The notes: generated from the letters alone by a model not told the origin. A stretch of DNA of 64,000 bases from Pseudomonas fluorescens (GCF_902497625.1 NZ_CABVGX010000009.1:1-64000); one strand, 5' to 3'. Numbered from the stretch's first letter, positions 28,614 through 42,635 are shown. A program made the numbers and translations.

Positions 28614-28705
28614 GGAGTTAATACAATCTTTTTGAATCTGTAATGCTTTTCGCCGTGGACGCATCATGAAAGCTCTGGCTACCCATGTAAACAGGAGCAA
28701 TCAAA

Positions 28706-28951
28706 ATGAACGGCTTGAGCGATGTGCGGCTGACTTTACACAGTCAGGAACTGGCGGCAGGGCAGAAAAACGCCGCATGCGAGGCGATCATGCGCAACGC
28801 CCCGGCGGGCCTGAGTCGTTGGGGCCTGTTCTGGCATCGTCTGCACACACGTAAGGCGTTGCTGGACCTGACGCCCGAGCAGTTGAATGACGTTGGGTTG
28901 AGCCGCGAGCAAGCGCGGGAGGAGGGGTTGAAGCCTTTCTGGCGGATCTGA
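28706..28951 (+). CDS. DUF1127 small basic protein
   Basis: An 81-residue protein. The C-terminal part holds the DUF1127 pattern: RLHTRKALLDLTPEQLNDVGLSREQAREEGLKPFWR; key pieces are RLHTRKALLDLTPEQLNDVG and GLKPFWRI. DUF1127 proteins are small, often regulated, and in some bacteria link to RNA turnover or carbon metabolism. RBS AGGAGCAATCAAA. It is divergent from the MocR gene. Its last 42 bases are duplicated downstream (see tandem duplication). Confidence 0.88.
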   Translation: MNGLSDVRLTLHSQELAAGQKNAACEAIMRNAPAGLSRWGLFWHRLHTRKALLDLTPEQLNDVGLSREQAREEGLKPFWRI

Positions 28952-29180
28952 TGTGCGCTGGGTCGTTCAGCGAATCGCGAGCAGGCTCGCTCCCACAGGC
29001 ATTGGGTCGAACACAATGTTTGTGAATGACAGCAACCCTTGTGGGCAAGCGCGGGAGGAGGGGTTGAAGCCTTTCTGGCGGATCTGATGTGCGCTGGGTC
29101 GTTCAGCGAATCGCGAGCAGGCTCGCTCCCACAGGCATTGGGTCGAACACAAATGTTTGTGAATGACAGCAACCCTTGTG
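28910..29180. repeat. Tandem duplication (about 136 bp) including a REP and the DUF1127 3' end
   Basis: The 136 bp from 28910 recur from 29046 almost exactly: tail of the DUF1127 frame, stop, spacer, REP (GCGAGCAGGCTCGCTCCCAC), and GGTCGAACACAATG-type spacer. The second copy differs by one added A and ends in a forward REP. The second partial DUF1127 tail has no start and is a non-coding remnant. Confidence 0.85.
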
Positions 29181-29226
29181 GGAGCGAGCCTGCTCGCGAA
29201 GACGTATGACCAGGCGCTGAGATCTG

Positions 29227-30519
29227 TCAGACCAACTCCTTCATCCGATGCCACAGCATCCCCAGCGCCAGTAGCGGCGAGCGCAAATGCTTGCCGCCCG
29301 GGAAGGTCATGTGCGGCACTTTCGCAAACAGATCAAACCCACCACTGTGCTGCCCGCTTATGGCTTCGGCCAATAGCTTGCCGGCCAGATGCGTGGCATT
29401 TACGCCGTGGCCGGAATAAGCCTGCGCGTAATACACATTCGGCTGGTCGTTGAGCCGGCCGATCTGCGGGAGACGGTTGGCCCCGATCCCGATCATCCCG
29501 CCCCACTGATAATCAATCTTGACGTCGGCAAGTTGCGGGAAGACTTCGAGCATCTTCGGCCGCATGTACGCAGCGATGTCTTTCGGATCACGTCCCGAGT
29601 AATGACAGGCGCCGCCAAACAACAAACGCCGATCCGCCGAAAGTCGGTAATAGTCCAGCGCCACTCGTTGGTCGCAGACCGCCATGTTCTGCGGCAGCAA
29701 TGCGTGAGCCCGTTCTTCACTCAACGGTTCGGTGGCGATGATGTAGCTGCCGGCGGGCAATACTTTGCCGCTGAGTTCCGGGTTGAGCTGGTTGAGGTAG
29801 GCATTGCAGCCCAGCACCAGCGTTGTGGCGCGAACCGAGCCGCGAGCGGTGTGCACCTTGACCTGCGGGCCGTAGTCGATGCGGGTGACGGCGGATCCCT
29901 CAAACAGCTTTGCACCGAGTTGCTGCGCGGCAGCGGCCTCGCCCAAGGCCAGGTTCAACGGATGCAAATGCCCCGAGCCCATATCGATCAGGCCACCAAC
30001 GTAGCGGTCGGAGCCAACCACTGTGCGCACCTCATGCGCTTGCAGCAATCGGGTTTCATATCGATAACCGAGGGTGCGCAGTTCTTCGGCGTCGTCGGCA
30101 AAGCCGTCCAGATCGCGAGGCTTGTTGGCGAGATCGCAGTAACCCCACGTCAGGTCGCAGGCGATCTGAAAACGCTCGACGCGTTGTCGGACTATTTCCA
30201 CCGCTTCCAGCCCCATGAGTTTCATCTGACGCACACCGTTCGCACCGATCACGTTGGCGAACTGATCCAGGCCGTGGCCGACCCCGCGAATCAACTGCCC
30301 GCCGTTACGCCCGCTGGCGCCCCAGCCGATCTTGTGCGCCTCAAGCAGCACCACGCTGAGCCCGCGTTCACTCAGTTCCAGTGCTGTGTTCAACCCTGAA
30401 AAACCGCCGCCGACCACGCAGACATCGGCCACCACTTCGCCTTCGAGCATTGGCAGGTCAGGTTGCGGCAAGCTGCTCGCGGCGTAGTAAGAAGCGGTGT
30501 GCTCGGCACGGGGGTTCAT
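29227..30519 (-). CDS. FAD-dependent amine oxidase, gamma-glutamylputrescine-oxidase type (PuuB/PauB-like)
   Basis: A 430-residue DAO-family flavoprotein. The FAD fold is VCVVGGGFSGLNTALELSE, followed by HKIGWGASGRNGGQLI, and the C-terminal GIGANRLPQIGRL / YAQAYSGHGVNATHLAGK. This matches the PuuB family, which oxidises gamma-glutamyl-polyamines to aldehydes; the P. aeruginosa neighbourhood gene is a pauB paralogue. The product would be a substrate for the aldehyde dehydrogenase at 22589. Single minus-strand gene; start MNPRAEHTASYYAASSL. Confidence 0.88.
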   Translation of the reverse strand: MNPRAEHTASYYAASSLPQPDLPMLEGEVVADVCVVGGGFSGLNTALELSERGLSVVLLEAHKIGWGASGRNGGQLIRGVGHGLDQFANVIGANGVRQMKLMGLEAVEIVRQRVERFQIACDLTWGYCDLANKPRDLDGFADDAEELRTLGYRYETRLLQAHEVRTVVGSDRYVGGLIDMGSGHLHPLNLALGEAAAAQQLGAKLFEGSAVTRIDYGPQVKVHTARGSVRATTLVLGCNAYLNQLNPELSGKVLPAGSYIIATEPLSEERAHALLPQNMAVCDQRVALDYYRLSADRRLLFGGACHYSGRDPKDIAAYMRPKMLEVFPQLADVKIDYQWGGMIGIGANRLPQIGRLNDQPNVYYAQAYSGHGVNATHLAGKLLAEAISGQHSGGFDLFAKVPHMTFPGGKHLRSPLLALGMLWHRMKELV

Positions 30520-30663
30520 GCGTCATCCTGATTTGGCTGTCTGGAAAATCTGACGGAGGATAAGCCGGACATTTCGACCCGGCAACACTGGTCGGTTTTG
30601 GCTGCATGGATCGGACCTTTTGCTGCACAATCACGCTCAATTTCGCTTTTGGTCACCGCTTCG

Positions 30664-31017
30664 ATGAGCTGCAACCGTCAGATAATCCAAACGCTTCGGC
30701 AGCAGATTCCCTCGTTCGAGTGCGTGCCAGGCTGTCATGACTGTTGTGGGCCAGTGACAACCTCGCCCGAGGAGATGTCGCGCCTGCCGCGCAAGACCCG
30801 CGCCGAGCAGGACGCGGCGATGGATGAGCTCAACTGTGTGCATCTGGGGCCGAATGGCTGCACGGTGTATGACGAGCGCCCGCTGATCTGCAGACTGTTC
30901 GGCACCAGCAAAACCTTGCCATGCCCCAATGGCCGCGGGCCGGTGGAGCTGATTCATCCACGGGTGGAGAAGCAGATTCATGAGTACATGGCCGCCACCC
31001 GGCAGGTGCTCGTCTAG
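30664..31017 (+). CDS. YkgJ-family cysteine-cluster protein
   Basis: A 117-residue protein with the YkgJ CxxxCxxCC cluster (CVPGCHDCCG) and further cysteines in NCVHLGPNGCTVYDERPLIC and LPCPNG, a set that probably binds Zn or an Fe-S cluster. Function unknown. The ATG at 30664 (MSCNRQIIQTLRQQIP) is used; the 22 residues before it look unlike the family. Confidence 0.85.
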   Translation: MSCNRQIIQTLRQQIPSFECVPGCHDCCGPVTTSPEEMSRLPRKTRAEQDAAMDELNCVHLGPNGCTVYDERPLICRLFGTSKTLPCPNGRGPVELIHPRVEKQIHEYMAATRQVLV

Positions 31018-31038
31018 CGGTAGACCGAGTTGCCTGCC

Positions 31039-31102
31039 TTCGCGAGCAAGCCCGCTCCAACATGAAACGCATTCCAACTGTGGGAGCGGGCTTGCTCGCG
31101 AA
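31039..31102. repeat. REP pair (inverted, short spacer)
   Basis: TTCGCGAGCAAGCCCGCTCC and TGTGGGAGCGGGCTTGCTCG about 20 nt apart between YkgJ and the Lrp gene. Confidence 0.85.
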
Positions 31103-31127
31103 TAGGCCCTCAAAACCGACAACTGTC

Positions 31128-31616
31128 TCAATCCGGAATCGGCAAACTCAAGCTCTCTTTCACTTCTTCCATCACGATATAGCTCTTGGATTCGCGCACA
31201 TGGGGCAGCTTGAGCAAGATATCGCCCAACAATTTGCGGTACGAAGCCATTTCGGAAATCCGCGCTTTTACCAGATAATCGAAATCCCCCGACACCAGAT
31301 GACATTCCAGTACATGCGGCAGTTTCAGCACCGCGCGACGGAATTCTTCGAAAGTATCGCCGGATTTATAGTCAAGGCTGATCTCTACGAACACCAGCAG
31401 ACTTCCCTTCAGGTGCTGCGGATTAAGCCGGGCGTTGTAGCCCATGATGATCCCTTCACGCTCCAGGCGGCGCACTCGCTCGGTGCAAGGCGTAGTCGAG
31501 AGCCCGACCTTTTCTCCCAGTTCGGTGAAAGAAATCCGTCCGTCCGCTTGCAGGATGCGCAGGATGTTGCGGTCGATCTTGTCCAGCTCACGTTTGGTCT
31601 GAGTGTTGGTCCGCAT
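31128..31616 (-). CDS. dadR: Lrp/AsnC-family regulator of alanine catabolism (DadR-like)
   Basis: A 162-residue Lrp protein: helix-turn-helix about residues 10-60 (LRILQADGRISFTELGEKVG, TPCTERVRRLEREG) and a RAM ligand-binding domain (CHLVSGDFDYLVKARI). It is divergent from dadA, with 155 bp between, the P. aeruginosa dadR/dadAX arrangement, where DadR activates the dad operon in response to L-alanine. Symbol given from this context. The ATG at 31616 is used; 34 codons upstream to 31718 are unlikely. Confidence 0.9.
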   Translation of the reverse strand: MRTNTQTKRELDKIDRNILRILQADGRISFTELGEKVGLSTTPCTERVRRLEREGIIMGYNARLNPQHLKGSLLVFVEISLDYKSGDTFEEFRRAVLKLPHVLECHLVSGDFDYLVKARISEMASYRKLLGDILLKLPHVRESKSYIVMEEVKESLSLPIPD

Positions 31617-31771
31617 AGGGGATGCGCCTCCGTGAAAAGCGTTTTTGCCGAGAATTGTCGCCAAATATAGGTGCTTATATAGTGAAAAGCACTGGCTAAT
31701 CTTTTTTACACTGCCCACATCTACGGTCTGAACAACAAACGTCAGCGGCGAGCCGCGATGAGGGATACAAA

Positions 31772-33076
31772 ATGCGCGTTATGGTCTTGGGTAGCGGCGT
31801 CATCGGCACCACCAGTGCTTATTATCTGGCGCGTGCCGGATTTGAAGTGGTGGTAGTGGACCGGCAACCCGCTGCTGGCATGGAGACCAGTTTCGCCAAC
31901 GCCGGGCAGGTGTCGCCGGGGTATGCCTCGCCGTGGGCCGCACCAGGCGTGCCGCTCAAGGCTATAAAATGGCTGCTGCAGCGCCATGCACCTCTGGCGA
32001 TCAAGGCCACTGCCGACATCGACCAGTACCTGTGGATGGCACAAATGCTGCGCAACTGCACCGCCAGCCGTTATGCGGTCAACAAAGAGCGTATGGTCCG
32101 CCTGTCCGAGTACAGCCGCGACTGCCTCGACGAACTGCGTGCTGAAACCGGCATTGCCTACGAAGGCCGCAGTCTTGGTACTACGCAACTGTTCCGGACC
32201 CAGGCTCAGCTCGATGGCGCCGCAAAGGATATCGCTGTATTGAAAGAATCGGGCGTGCCATTCGAATTGCTGGATCGCGCCGGTATTGCCCGGGTTGAAC
32301 CGGCATTGGCCGGCGTCACCGACATCCTTTCCGGTGCTCTGCGTTTGCCGAACGATCAGACTGGTGACTGCCAGATGTTCACCACGCGCCTGGCGGAAAT
32401 GGCTGTCAAACTCGGCGTTCAGTTCCGTTACGGTCAGGACATTCAGCGCCTCGACTTCGCCGGTGATCGCATCAATGGTGTCTGGATCGACGGCAAACTG
32501 GAAACTGCCGACCGTTACGTGCTCGCGCTTGGCAGCTACTCTCCGCAGTTGCTCAAGCCGCTTGGCATCAAGGCCCCGGTGTATCCGCTGAAGGGTTACT
32601 CGCTGACCGTGCCGATCACCAACCCGGCGATGGCCCCGACTTCGACTATTCTCGACGAGACCTACAAGGTCGCGATCACCCGTTTCGACAACCGCATCCG
32701 CGTCGGCGGAATGGCTGAAATAGCCGGTTTTGACCTGTCGCTGAACCCGCGTCGGCGGGAAACCCTGGAGATGATCGTCAACGACCTTTATCCTCAGGGC
32801 GGCGATCTGGCCCAGGCGAGTTTCTGGACCGGTCTGCGTCCGACCACTCCGGACGGCACGCCGATCGTTGGCGCGACGCCGTTCAGCAATCTGTTCCTGA
32901 ACACCGGTCATGGCACGCTCGGCTGGACCATGGCTTGCGGATCCGGTCGTTTGCTGGCCGACCTGATGGCGAAAAAATCGCCGCAGATCAGCGCCGAAGG
33001 CCTCGATATTTCCCGTTACGGCAACAAAATTCAGGAGTCCGCGAAACATGTCAATCCAGCGCCAGCTCACCAATGA
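31772..33076 (+). CDS. dadA: D-amino-acid dehydrogenase small subunit DadA
   Basis: A 434-residue membrane-associated FAD enzyme oxidising D-alanine and other D-amino acids to keto acids, passing electrons to the respiratory chain. FAD motif [20 protein letters not shown] at the N-terminus, [19 protein letters not shown] next, and [19 protein letters not shown] at the C-terminus. The start is preceded by GAGGGATACAAA. It overlaps the next gene by 29 bp. dadR is divergent; dadX follows two genes on. Confidence 0.96.
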   Translation: MRVMVLGSGVIGTTSAYYLARAGFEVVVVDRQPAAGMETSFANAGQVSPGYASPWAAPGVPLKAIKWLLQRHAPLAIKATADIDQYLWMAQMLRNCTASRYAVNKERMVRLSEYSRDCLDELRAETGIAYEGRSLGTTQLFRTQAQLDGAAKDIAVLKESGVPFELLDRAGIARVEPALAGVTDILSGALRLPNDQTGDCQMFTTRLAEMAVKLGVQFRYGQDIQRLDFAGDRINGVWIDGKLETADRYVLALGSYSPQLLKPLGIKAPVYPLKGYSLTVPITNPAMAPTSTILDETYKVAITRFDNRIRVGGMAEIAGFDLSLNPRRRETLEMIVNDLYPQGGDLAQASFWTGLRPTTPDGTPIVGATPFSNLFLNTGHGTLGWTMACGSGRLLADLMAKKSPQISAEGLDISRYGNKIQESAKHVNPAPAHQ

Positions 33077-33401
33077 GCGCATGAGCCAGATCGTTATCCA
33101 CAGTGGCACCGTGTATCTGGCGGGGCAGGTCGGCGATGACATGAGTGCCGGGATCGAGCAGCAGACCCGTGAAGCCCTGGCCAATATCGAGCGTTTGCTC
33201 GACCTGGCCGGTACTGACAAGAGCCGTTTGCTGTCCGTGACGATTTATCTGAAAGACATCGACACGCACTTCGCCGGCATGAACGCCGTCTGGGATACGT
33301 GGCTGCCCAGAGGCGTAGCCCCGGCCCGTGCAACGGTCGAGTCGAAGCTGTGCGAACCGGAAATCCTGGTGGAGCTTTCGGTTGTGGCCGCTTTGCCATA
33401 A
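33048..33401 (+). CDS. RidA-family protein of the dad operon
   Basis: A 117-residue Rid protein ([40 protein letters not shown] holds the Arg). It starts inside the dadA 3' end, 29 bp overlap, so translation is coupled. It is divergent from the RidA at 5999 and matches the dad-operon Rid of Pseudomonas. A role in removing imines made by DadA is an attractive inference. Confidence 0.93.
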   Translation: MSIQRQLTNERMSQIVIHSGTVYLAGQVGDDMSAGIEQQTREALANIERLLDLAGTDKSRLLSVTIYLKDIDTHFAGMNAVWDTWLPRGVAPARATVESKLCEPEILVELSVVAALP

Positions 33402-33498
33402 AACTGTTGCAAAGATCCCTCTCCCGGTGCTTTTGGCGGTTAATGCCGTCAGCCAGCGCCGGTTTTTTATTTCATCGACCGCCTAGAAGCCTGCCGCC

Positions 33499-34572
33499 AT
33501 GCGTCCAGCCCGTGCCCTGATCGACCTCCAAGCCTTGCGTCACAACTACCGAATCGCCCGTGAAATCACCGGGGCCAAAACGCTCGCAGTGATCAAGGCG
33601 GACGCCTACGGTCATGGTGCGGTGCGTTGTGCCCAAGCGCTGGAACCCGAGGCAGATGGTTTCGCTGTGGCCTGTATCGAAGAGGCCCTCGAGCTGCGTG
33701 CGGCCGGCATTCACGCACCGGTACTGTTGCTTGAAGGGTTTTTCGAAGCCGATGAGTTGGCCCTGATCGTCGAGCATGATTTCTGGTGCGTCGTGCATTC
33801 GCTGTGGCAGCTCGAAGCCATCGAGAATTCGACGCTGAGCACGCCGTTAACCGTCTGGCTCAAGCTTGATTCGGGCATGCATCGCGTAGGCCTGCACCCC
33901 AAGGATTACCAGGTTGCTTACCAACGGCTGCTGGCCAGCGGCAAGGTTGCCAAGGTTGTACTGATGAGCCACTTCGCCCGTGCCGATGAGCTGCACTGCC
34001 AGGCGAGTACCGATCAGGTCGCGGTGTTTGAAGCAGCACGCCGGGGTTTGACGGCCGAGGTCAGTCTTCGCAACTCGCCAGCCGTGCTCGGTTGGCCACA
34101 GGTTCACAGCGATTGGGTGCGTCCCGGCATCCTGCTGTACGGCGCCACGCCTTTCGAGGAGGCCAACGATATGGCCTCGCGGCTGCACCCTGTGATGACC
34201 CTGGAATCGAAAGTGATTTGCGTGCGTGAACTGCCGGCCGGAGAGCCGATCGGGTATGGCGCCAAATTCATTACGCCCAAGCCCATGCGCGTGGGTGTGG
34301 TAGCGATGGGGTACGCCGATGGCTACCCGCGCCAGGCGCCGACGGGTACGCCGGTGCTGGTGGCCGGCCAGCGCAGCCAACTGATCGGACGCGTGTCGAT
34401 GGACATGCTCTGTATCGATTTGACCGATGTGCCACAGGCGGGTCTGGGTTCTACCGTCGAGCTGTGGGGTAAAAACATCCTCGCCAGTGACGTGGCTGCC
34501 GCAGCTGACACGATTCCTTACCAGATATTCTGCAATCTGAAGAGGGTGCCAATGCTCTATTCCGAGGGTTGA
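33499..34572 (+). CDS. dadX: Alanine racemase, catabolic (DadX)
   Basis: A 357-residue PLP racemase. The PLP lysine is K33 in [14 protein letters not shown]; the second catalytic Tyr is in [24 protein letters not shown] and [14 protein letters not shown] follow. It is the third gene of dadA-rid-dadX, so it interconverts L-Ala to D-Ala for DadA; the housekeeping alr would be elsewhere. A 97-bp gap from the Rid gene has no terminator hairpin that I can see. Confidence 0.95.
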   Translation: MRPARALIDLQALRHNYRIAREITGAKTLAVIKADAYGHGAVRCAQALEPEADGFAVACIEEALELRAAGIHAPVLLLEGFFEADELALIVEHDFWCVVHSLWQLEAIENSTLSTPLTVWLKLDSGMHRVGLHPKDYQVAYQRLLASGKVAKVVLMSHFARADELHCQASTDQVAVFEAARRGLTAEVSLRNSPAVLGWPQVHSDWVRPGILLYGATPFEEANDMASRLHPVMTLESKVICVRELPAGEPIGYGAKFITPKPMRVGVVAMGYADGYPRQAPTGTPVLVAGQRSQLIGRVSMDMLCIDLTDVPQAGLGSTVELWGKNILASDVAAAADTIPYQIFCNLKRVPMLYSEG

Positions 34573-34699
34573 TGCATAACCGCTACCACCAGGAGTCGCC
34601 TTGCTGAACAGGATTCAGGCCAAAGTGTTGTAAATACTGAACGGTGTCGCCATGATAACGCTCAATATTCCAACAACCTGAATCCTGGAGGCGCAAGCA

Positions 34700-35248
34700 T
34701 TGGACGTCGGTGAACGACTGCAATCCATCCGTAAGCTCAAAGGTCTTTCGCAGCGTGAACTCGCCAAGCGTGCGGGCGTCACCAACAGCACCATTTCGAT
34801 GATCGAGAAAAACAGCGTCAGCCCCTCGATCAGCTCGCTGCGCAAGGTGTTGGGCGGGATTCCCATGTCCATGGTGGAGTTTTTTTCTGAAGAAATCCTG
34901 CAGGAAACGCCGACTCAGATCGTCTACAAAGCCAACGAGCTGATCGACATTTCCGATGGGGCCGTGACCATGAAGCTGGTCGGTCGGGCGCACCCGAGCA
35001 GGGCCATCGCGTTCCTCAATGAAATCTACCCGCCAGGCGCCGACACGGGTGACGAGATGCTCACCCATGAGGGCGAGGAAACCGGAATTCTGGTGGAGGG
35101 CCGTCTTGAACTGGTGGTCGGGCTGGAAACTTTTGTGCTCGAAGCGGGTGACAGCTACTACTTTGAAAGTACCAAGCCGCATCGTTTCCGTAATCCGTTC
35201 GATAGGCCAGCGCGACTAATCAGCGCAGCCACACCGGCGAATTTTTAA
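34700..35248 (+). CDS. pauR: XRE-cupin regulator, PauR-like
   Basis: A 182-residue regulator with an XRE helix-turn-helix at residues 5-58 (LKGLSQRELAKRAGVTNSTI) and a C-terminal cupin sensor (DEMLTHEGEETGILVEGRLE; YYFESTKPHRFRNP). Length, domain order and position right after dadX and before cytochrome c5 match P. aeruginosa PauR, the repressor of polyamine catabolism; the symbol rests on that synteny. The start is TTG at 34700 with RBS CTGGAGGCGCAAG; no ATG fits. Confidence 0.85.
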   Translation: MDVGERLQSIRKLKGLSQRELAKRAGVTNSTISMIEKNSVSPSISSLRKVLGGIPMSMVEFFSEEILQETPTQIVYKANELIDISDGAVTMKLVGRAHPSRAIAFLNEIYPPGADTGDEMLTHEGEETGILVEGRLELVVGLETFVLEAGDSYYFESTKPHRFRNPFDRPARLISAATPANF

Positions 35249-35419
35249 GAGAAGAGGCGTCCTGCCAGCATCATCAAGGCGCCCGAACCGATTTACCACC
35301 GGCGCAACAAGACCCCTTCGACTCTGGGGTTGTTTCAGTGCGGCGGGCTTACCGCTATACTTGCGCCCGCCTGCGAACCGTGGCCGTAGGCGTGACTAGC
35401 CACCATTGAGGGTGAACGC

Positions 35420-35848
35420 GTGAACCTAATTATGAAAATGCTGGCTGCACCAGCAACCGTACTGGCTCTATGGGCTGTCAGCGCCCAGGCGGCAACCACT
35501 GACGATATCGCCAAGCGCCTTGCTCCCGTCGGCCAGGTCTGCGTCCAGGGCCAGGAATGCAAAGGGATGGAAGTTGCAGTTGCGGCTGGTGGTGCTGGTG
35601 GTGCCAAGACGCCTAAAGACGTCATTGCCAAGCATTGCAACGCATGCCACGGCACCGGCCTGCTGGGCGCGCCGAAAATTGGCGATACGGCGGCGTGGAA
35701 GGAACGCGCTGACCACCAGGGCGGCCTTGATGGCATCCTGGCCAAGGCTATCACCGGCATCAACGCCATGCCGCCTAAAGGCACCTGCGCCGACTGCTCG
35801 GATGAAGACCTCAAGGCCGCAATTCAAGAGATGTCGGGCCTGAAATAA
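35420..35848 (+). CDS. Cytochrome c5 family protein
   Basis: A 142-residue secreted class I cytochrome c. The signal peptide spans about residues 1-24 (LIMKMLAAPATVLALWAVSA). One haem site CNACH is at about residue 73 (KHCNACHGTGLLG) and the axial Met is in GINAMPPKGTCADCSDEDLK. The two extra cysteines in CVQGQECKG and CADC could pair. A GTG start at 35420 has GAGGG at good spacing; an ATG four codons later is the other choice. Downstream terminator ends it. Confidence 0.92.
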   Translation: MNLIMKMLAAPATVLALWAVSAQAATTDDIAKRLAPVGQVCVQGQECKGMEVAVAAGGAGGAKTPKDVIAKHCNACHGTGLLGAPKIGDTAAWKERADHQGGLDGILAKAITGINAMPPKGTCADCSDEDLKAAIQEMSGLK

Positions 35849-35864
35849 GCCTGCTTCTGCGATG

Positions 35865-35892
35865 AAAAAAACCGCTTTCGAGCGGTTTTTTT
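35865..35892 (+). terminator. Intrinsic terminator after cytochrome c5
   Basis: AAAAAAACCGCT-TTCG-AGCGGTTTTTTT, a perfect stem with T run, 17 bp after the stop. Confidence 0.95.
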
Positions 35893-35996
35893 GTGTCTTC
35901 TGTCTTGTCTTGAAAAATGCGCCAGGACTGTTCATTGCAGCAAAGTCCCGGCAAGCTCGGTCCAACCCCAATTCGCGGAATGTAAGGGAGGATCAG

Positions 35997-37919
<1,923 letters not shown>

Positions 37920-37940
37920 CTGCCCACCCAAAAGCAACTA

Positions 37941-38026
37941 TAGGAGTGAGCCTGCTCGCGATTGCGGTGTATCAGTCACCGAAGATGTCGACTGATTCAC
38001 CGCAATCGCGAGCAGGCTCACTCCTA
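37941..38026. repeat. Near-perfect long palindrome (REP-type cruciform)
   Basis: Arms 37941-37969 and 37998-38026 are perfect 29-bp reverse complements containing a REP core (GAGTGAGCCTGCTCGCGATT), and the loop holds a further exact ATCAGTC/GACTGAT pair. It sits between convergent CoA-transferase and xpt genes. Confidence 0.9.
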
Positions 38027-38047
38027 CAGGGGTTATGCGGTGTGGCT

Positions 38048-40698
<2,651 letters not shown>

Positions 40699-40961
40699 AC
40701 GTAATCAGGGAGTCGTTGGCAAAATGGGCCGGCATTTTAACAGGCTCAGCGAATTGTGCTGCTCTCTCCGACTTGTGACGCAACTGGCGATCTATATTTG
40801 CCGGTTTTGTTACTTTCACGCAGGATACGCAACGAATTTGCGGCTAATGTTCGCGATTCGAGATACAAAGGCCTTGTTTGATCACTGATGTTGTTTGGTC
40901 ATAGGTAGGTGTAGCGGCATAATGCCCTCGCCGACCTCATTGCAGAGTCTAGGGAGCTAGC

Positions 40962-42635
40962 TTGTCTACGCCTGTCGAACCCTTGCGTTTGCTGCTACTG
41001 GCCGAAGAGCCGGCGTGGGCAGCGTTGTTGCGCGAGTGCCTGGCTCCGATGGGGAGCTCGGCCGTGCTTATCAGCGCGCCAAGCTGGGAATCGGTCAGCA
41101 CTCTGTTCGATGACAACCGTAATGCGGTGTTGTTGACGTTACCCGAACTTCAGCCGGCTCCCGGCCGCTGCAGTCTGCCGACGGTATTGCTGCTCGAACA
41201 CGAGCCTGCAGCGCCGCCCGTTGGCGTCAGTGACTGGCTGGTGCGCGATCATGTTGATCCGGGCATGTTGCGCCGTTGTCTGCGCCATGTGCGTGAACGC
41301 GGATTGCTGGAACACACGCTGCAACGTCTGGCCGAGCAGGACCCCTTGACCGGCATTGCTAACCGTCAGGGTTTTCAGACTCTGCTCGCCGCGCGACTGG
41401 CGGAAAATGACGGCCGTGGTCTGGCGCTCGGTCATCTCGACCTGGACAACTTCCGCCATGCCAATGATGCGCTTGGTCACCAGGCCGGCGACCGCTTGAT
41501 TCTGCAAGTGGTTGCGCGTCTGAAAAGCCAGCTCGAGGTGGGCGACCAACTGGCGCGCCTGGGCAGTGATGAATTCGCGTTGCTGATCGACACCCGCCGC
41601 GCACCGCAACGCGCCGAGTGGATGGCCGAAAGAATCACCGAAGCCCTGGCCGAGCCTTATTGGGTCGATGGTGAAAGTCTGTTGATCGGTTCCAGTCTGG
41701 GTATCGCCCATGCGCGCGCGCAGGCTGGCGCGGACCCGCTGATGTGGCATGCGCACATCGCCATGCAGCAGGCCAAAAGCACTCAGGGCTGCACTTTCCA
41801 TATCTTTAACGAACGGATCAATCGCAATGCTCGCAGTATGGCTGACCTCGAGAGCGAGTTGCGCCGGGCCTTGCGTCGCGACGAGCTGGAACTGCATTAC
41901 CAACCCCGCCTCAATCTGAAGACCGGGCAGATTGTCGGCCTGGAAGCGTTGGTGCGTTGGCGGCATGCCGAGCGCGGCCTGTTGCCGCCCAGTGAGTTCG
42001 TCCCGCTTGCTGAGCAGAGCGGCCTGATCGTGCCCCTCGGTTACTGGGTCATTTCCCGTGCCCTGCGCGACATGCAGGCGTTGCGTGAGCACGGCCTACC
42101 GGCGCTGCACATGGCGATCAACCTCTCGTTCCGGCAATTTCAGGACAGTCAGTTGCTGTCGACATTGAGCCGATTGATCGCCGAGCGTGGCGTCGAAGCG
42201 CAGTGGCTGGAGTTCGAGCTGACCGAGACAGCGGTGATGCGCCGCAGCGACCTGGTGAAACAGACGATGGACGCCCTCGGACGTCTGGGCGTGCGTTTTT
42301 CCCTGGACGATTTTGGTACCGGATTTTCATCGTTCGTGCACCTCAACAGCCTGCCGATCGCTTTGTTGAAGGTCGACAAGAGTTTTGTCGGGGGTATGGA
42401 AGGGCGCGAGGAAAATCGCAAACTGGTTCACGCGATGATCAATCTGGCGCACAACCTCAACCTGGAAGTGGTCGCAGAGGGCGTGGAGACGCCAGAGCAA
42501 CTGGATCTGTTGCGCGGTTTTGGTTGCGATCAGGTGCAAGGGTTCTTGATCAGCAAACCATTGCCGTTGCCGGAGCTGGTTGAGTATTTGAGCTTTGGCA
42601 GCAGTCAGCTTGCGACTCTGGAAATCGTCAGTTAA
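40962..42635 (+). CDS. GGDEF/EAL protein, ProE-like c-di-GMP phosphodiesterase
   Basis: A 557-residue cytoplasmic protein. Residues about 1-125 look like a receiver-type or other unrecognised sensor domain. The GGDEF domain follows; its A-site reads GSDEF (LARLGSDEFALL), so cyclase activity is unlikely. The EAL domain (about 295-545) keeps EALVRW, FELTETAVM, DDFGTGFSSF, KVDKSFV, EGVET and QGFLISKPLP, so it should be an active phosphodiesterase. P. aeruginosa PA5295 (ProE), in the same position, is a phosphodiesterase with degenerate GGDEF. TTG start with RBS AGGGAGCTAGC. The 263-bp gap before it holds no gene. Confidence 0.9.
   Translation: MSTPVEPLRLLLLAEEPAWAALLRECLAPMGSSAVLISAPSWESVSTLFDDNRNAVLLTLPELQPAPGRCSLPTVLLLEHEPAAPPVGVSDWLVRDHVDPGMLRRCLRHVRERGLLEHTLQRLAEQDPLTGIANRQGFQTLLAARLAENDGRGLALGHLDLDNFRHANDALGHQAGDRLILQVVARLKSQLEVGDQLARLGSDEFALLIDTRRAPQRAEWMAERITEALAEPYWVDGESLLIGSSLGIAHARAQAGADPLMWHAHIAMQQAKSTQGCTFHIFNERINRNARSMADLESELRRALRRDELELHYQPRLNLKTGQIVGLEALVRWRHAERGLLPPSEFVPLAEQSGLIVPLGYWVISRALRDMQALREHGLPALHMAINLSFRQFQDSQLLSTLSRLIAERGVEAQWLEFELTETAVMRRSDLVKQTMDALGRLGVRFSLDDFGTGFSSFVHLNSLPIALLKVDKSFVGGMEGREENRKLVHAMINLAHNLNLEVVAEGVETPEQLDLLRGFGCDQVQGFLISKPLPLPELVEYLSFGSSQLATLEIVS

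Noticed and set aside
28967..29254. 95-codon frame in the duplicated REP region
   Set aside because: Product is made of REP translations (MPVGASLLAI-like), not a real protein.
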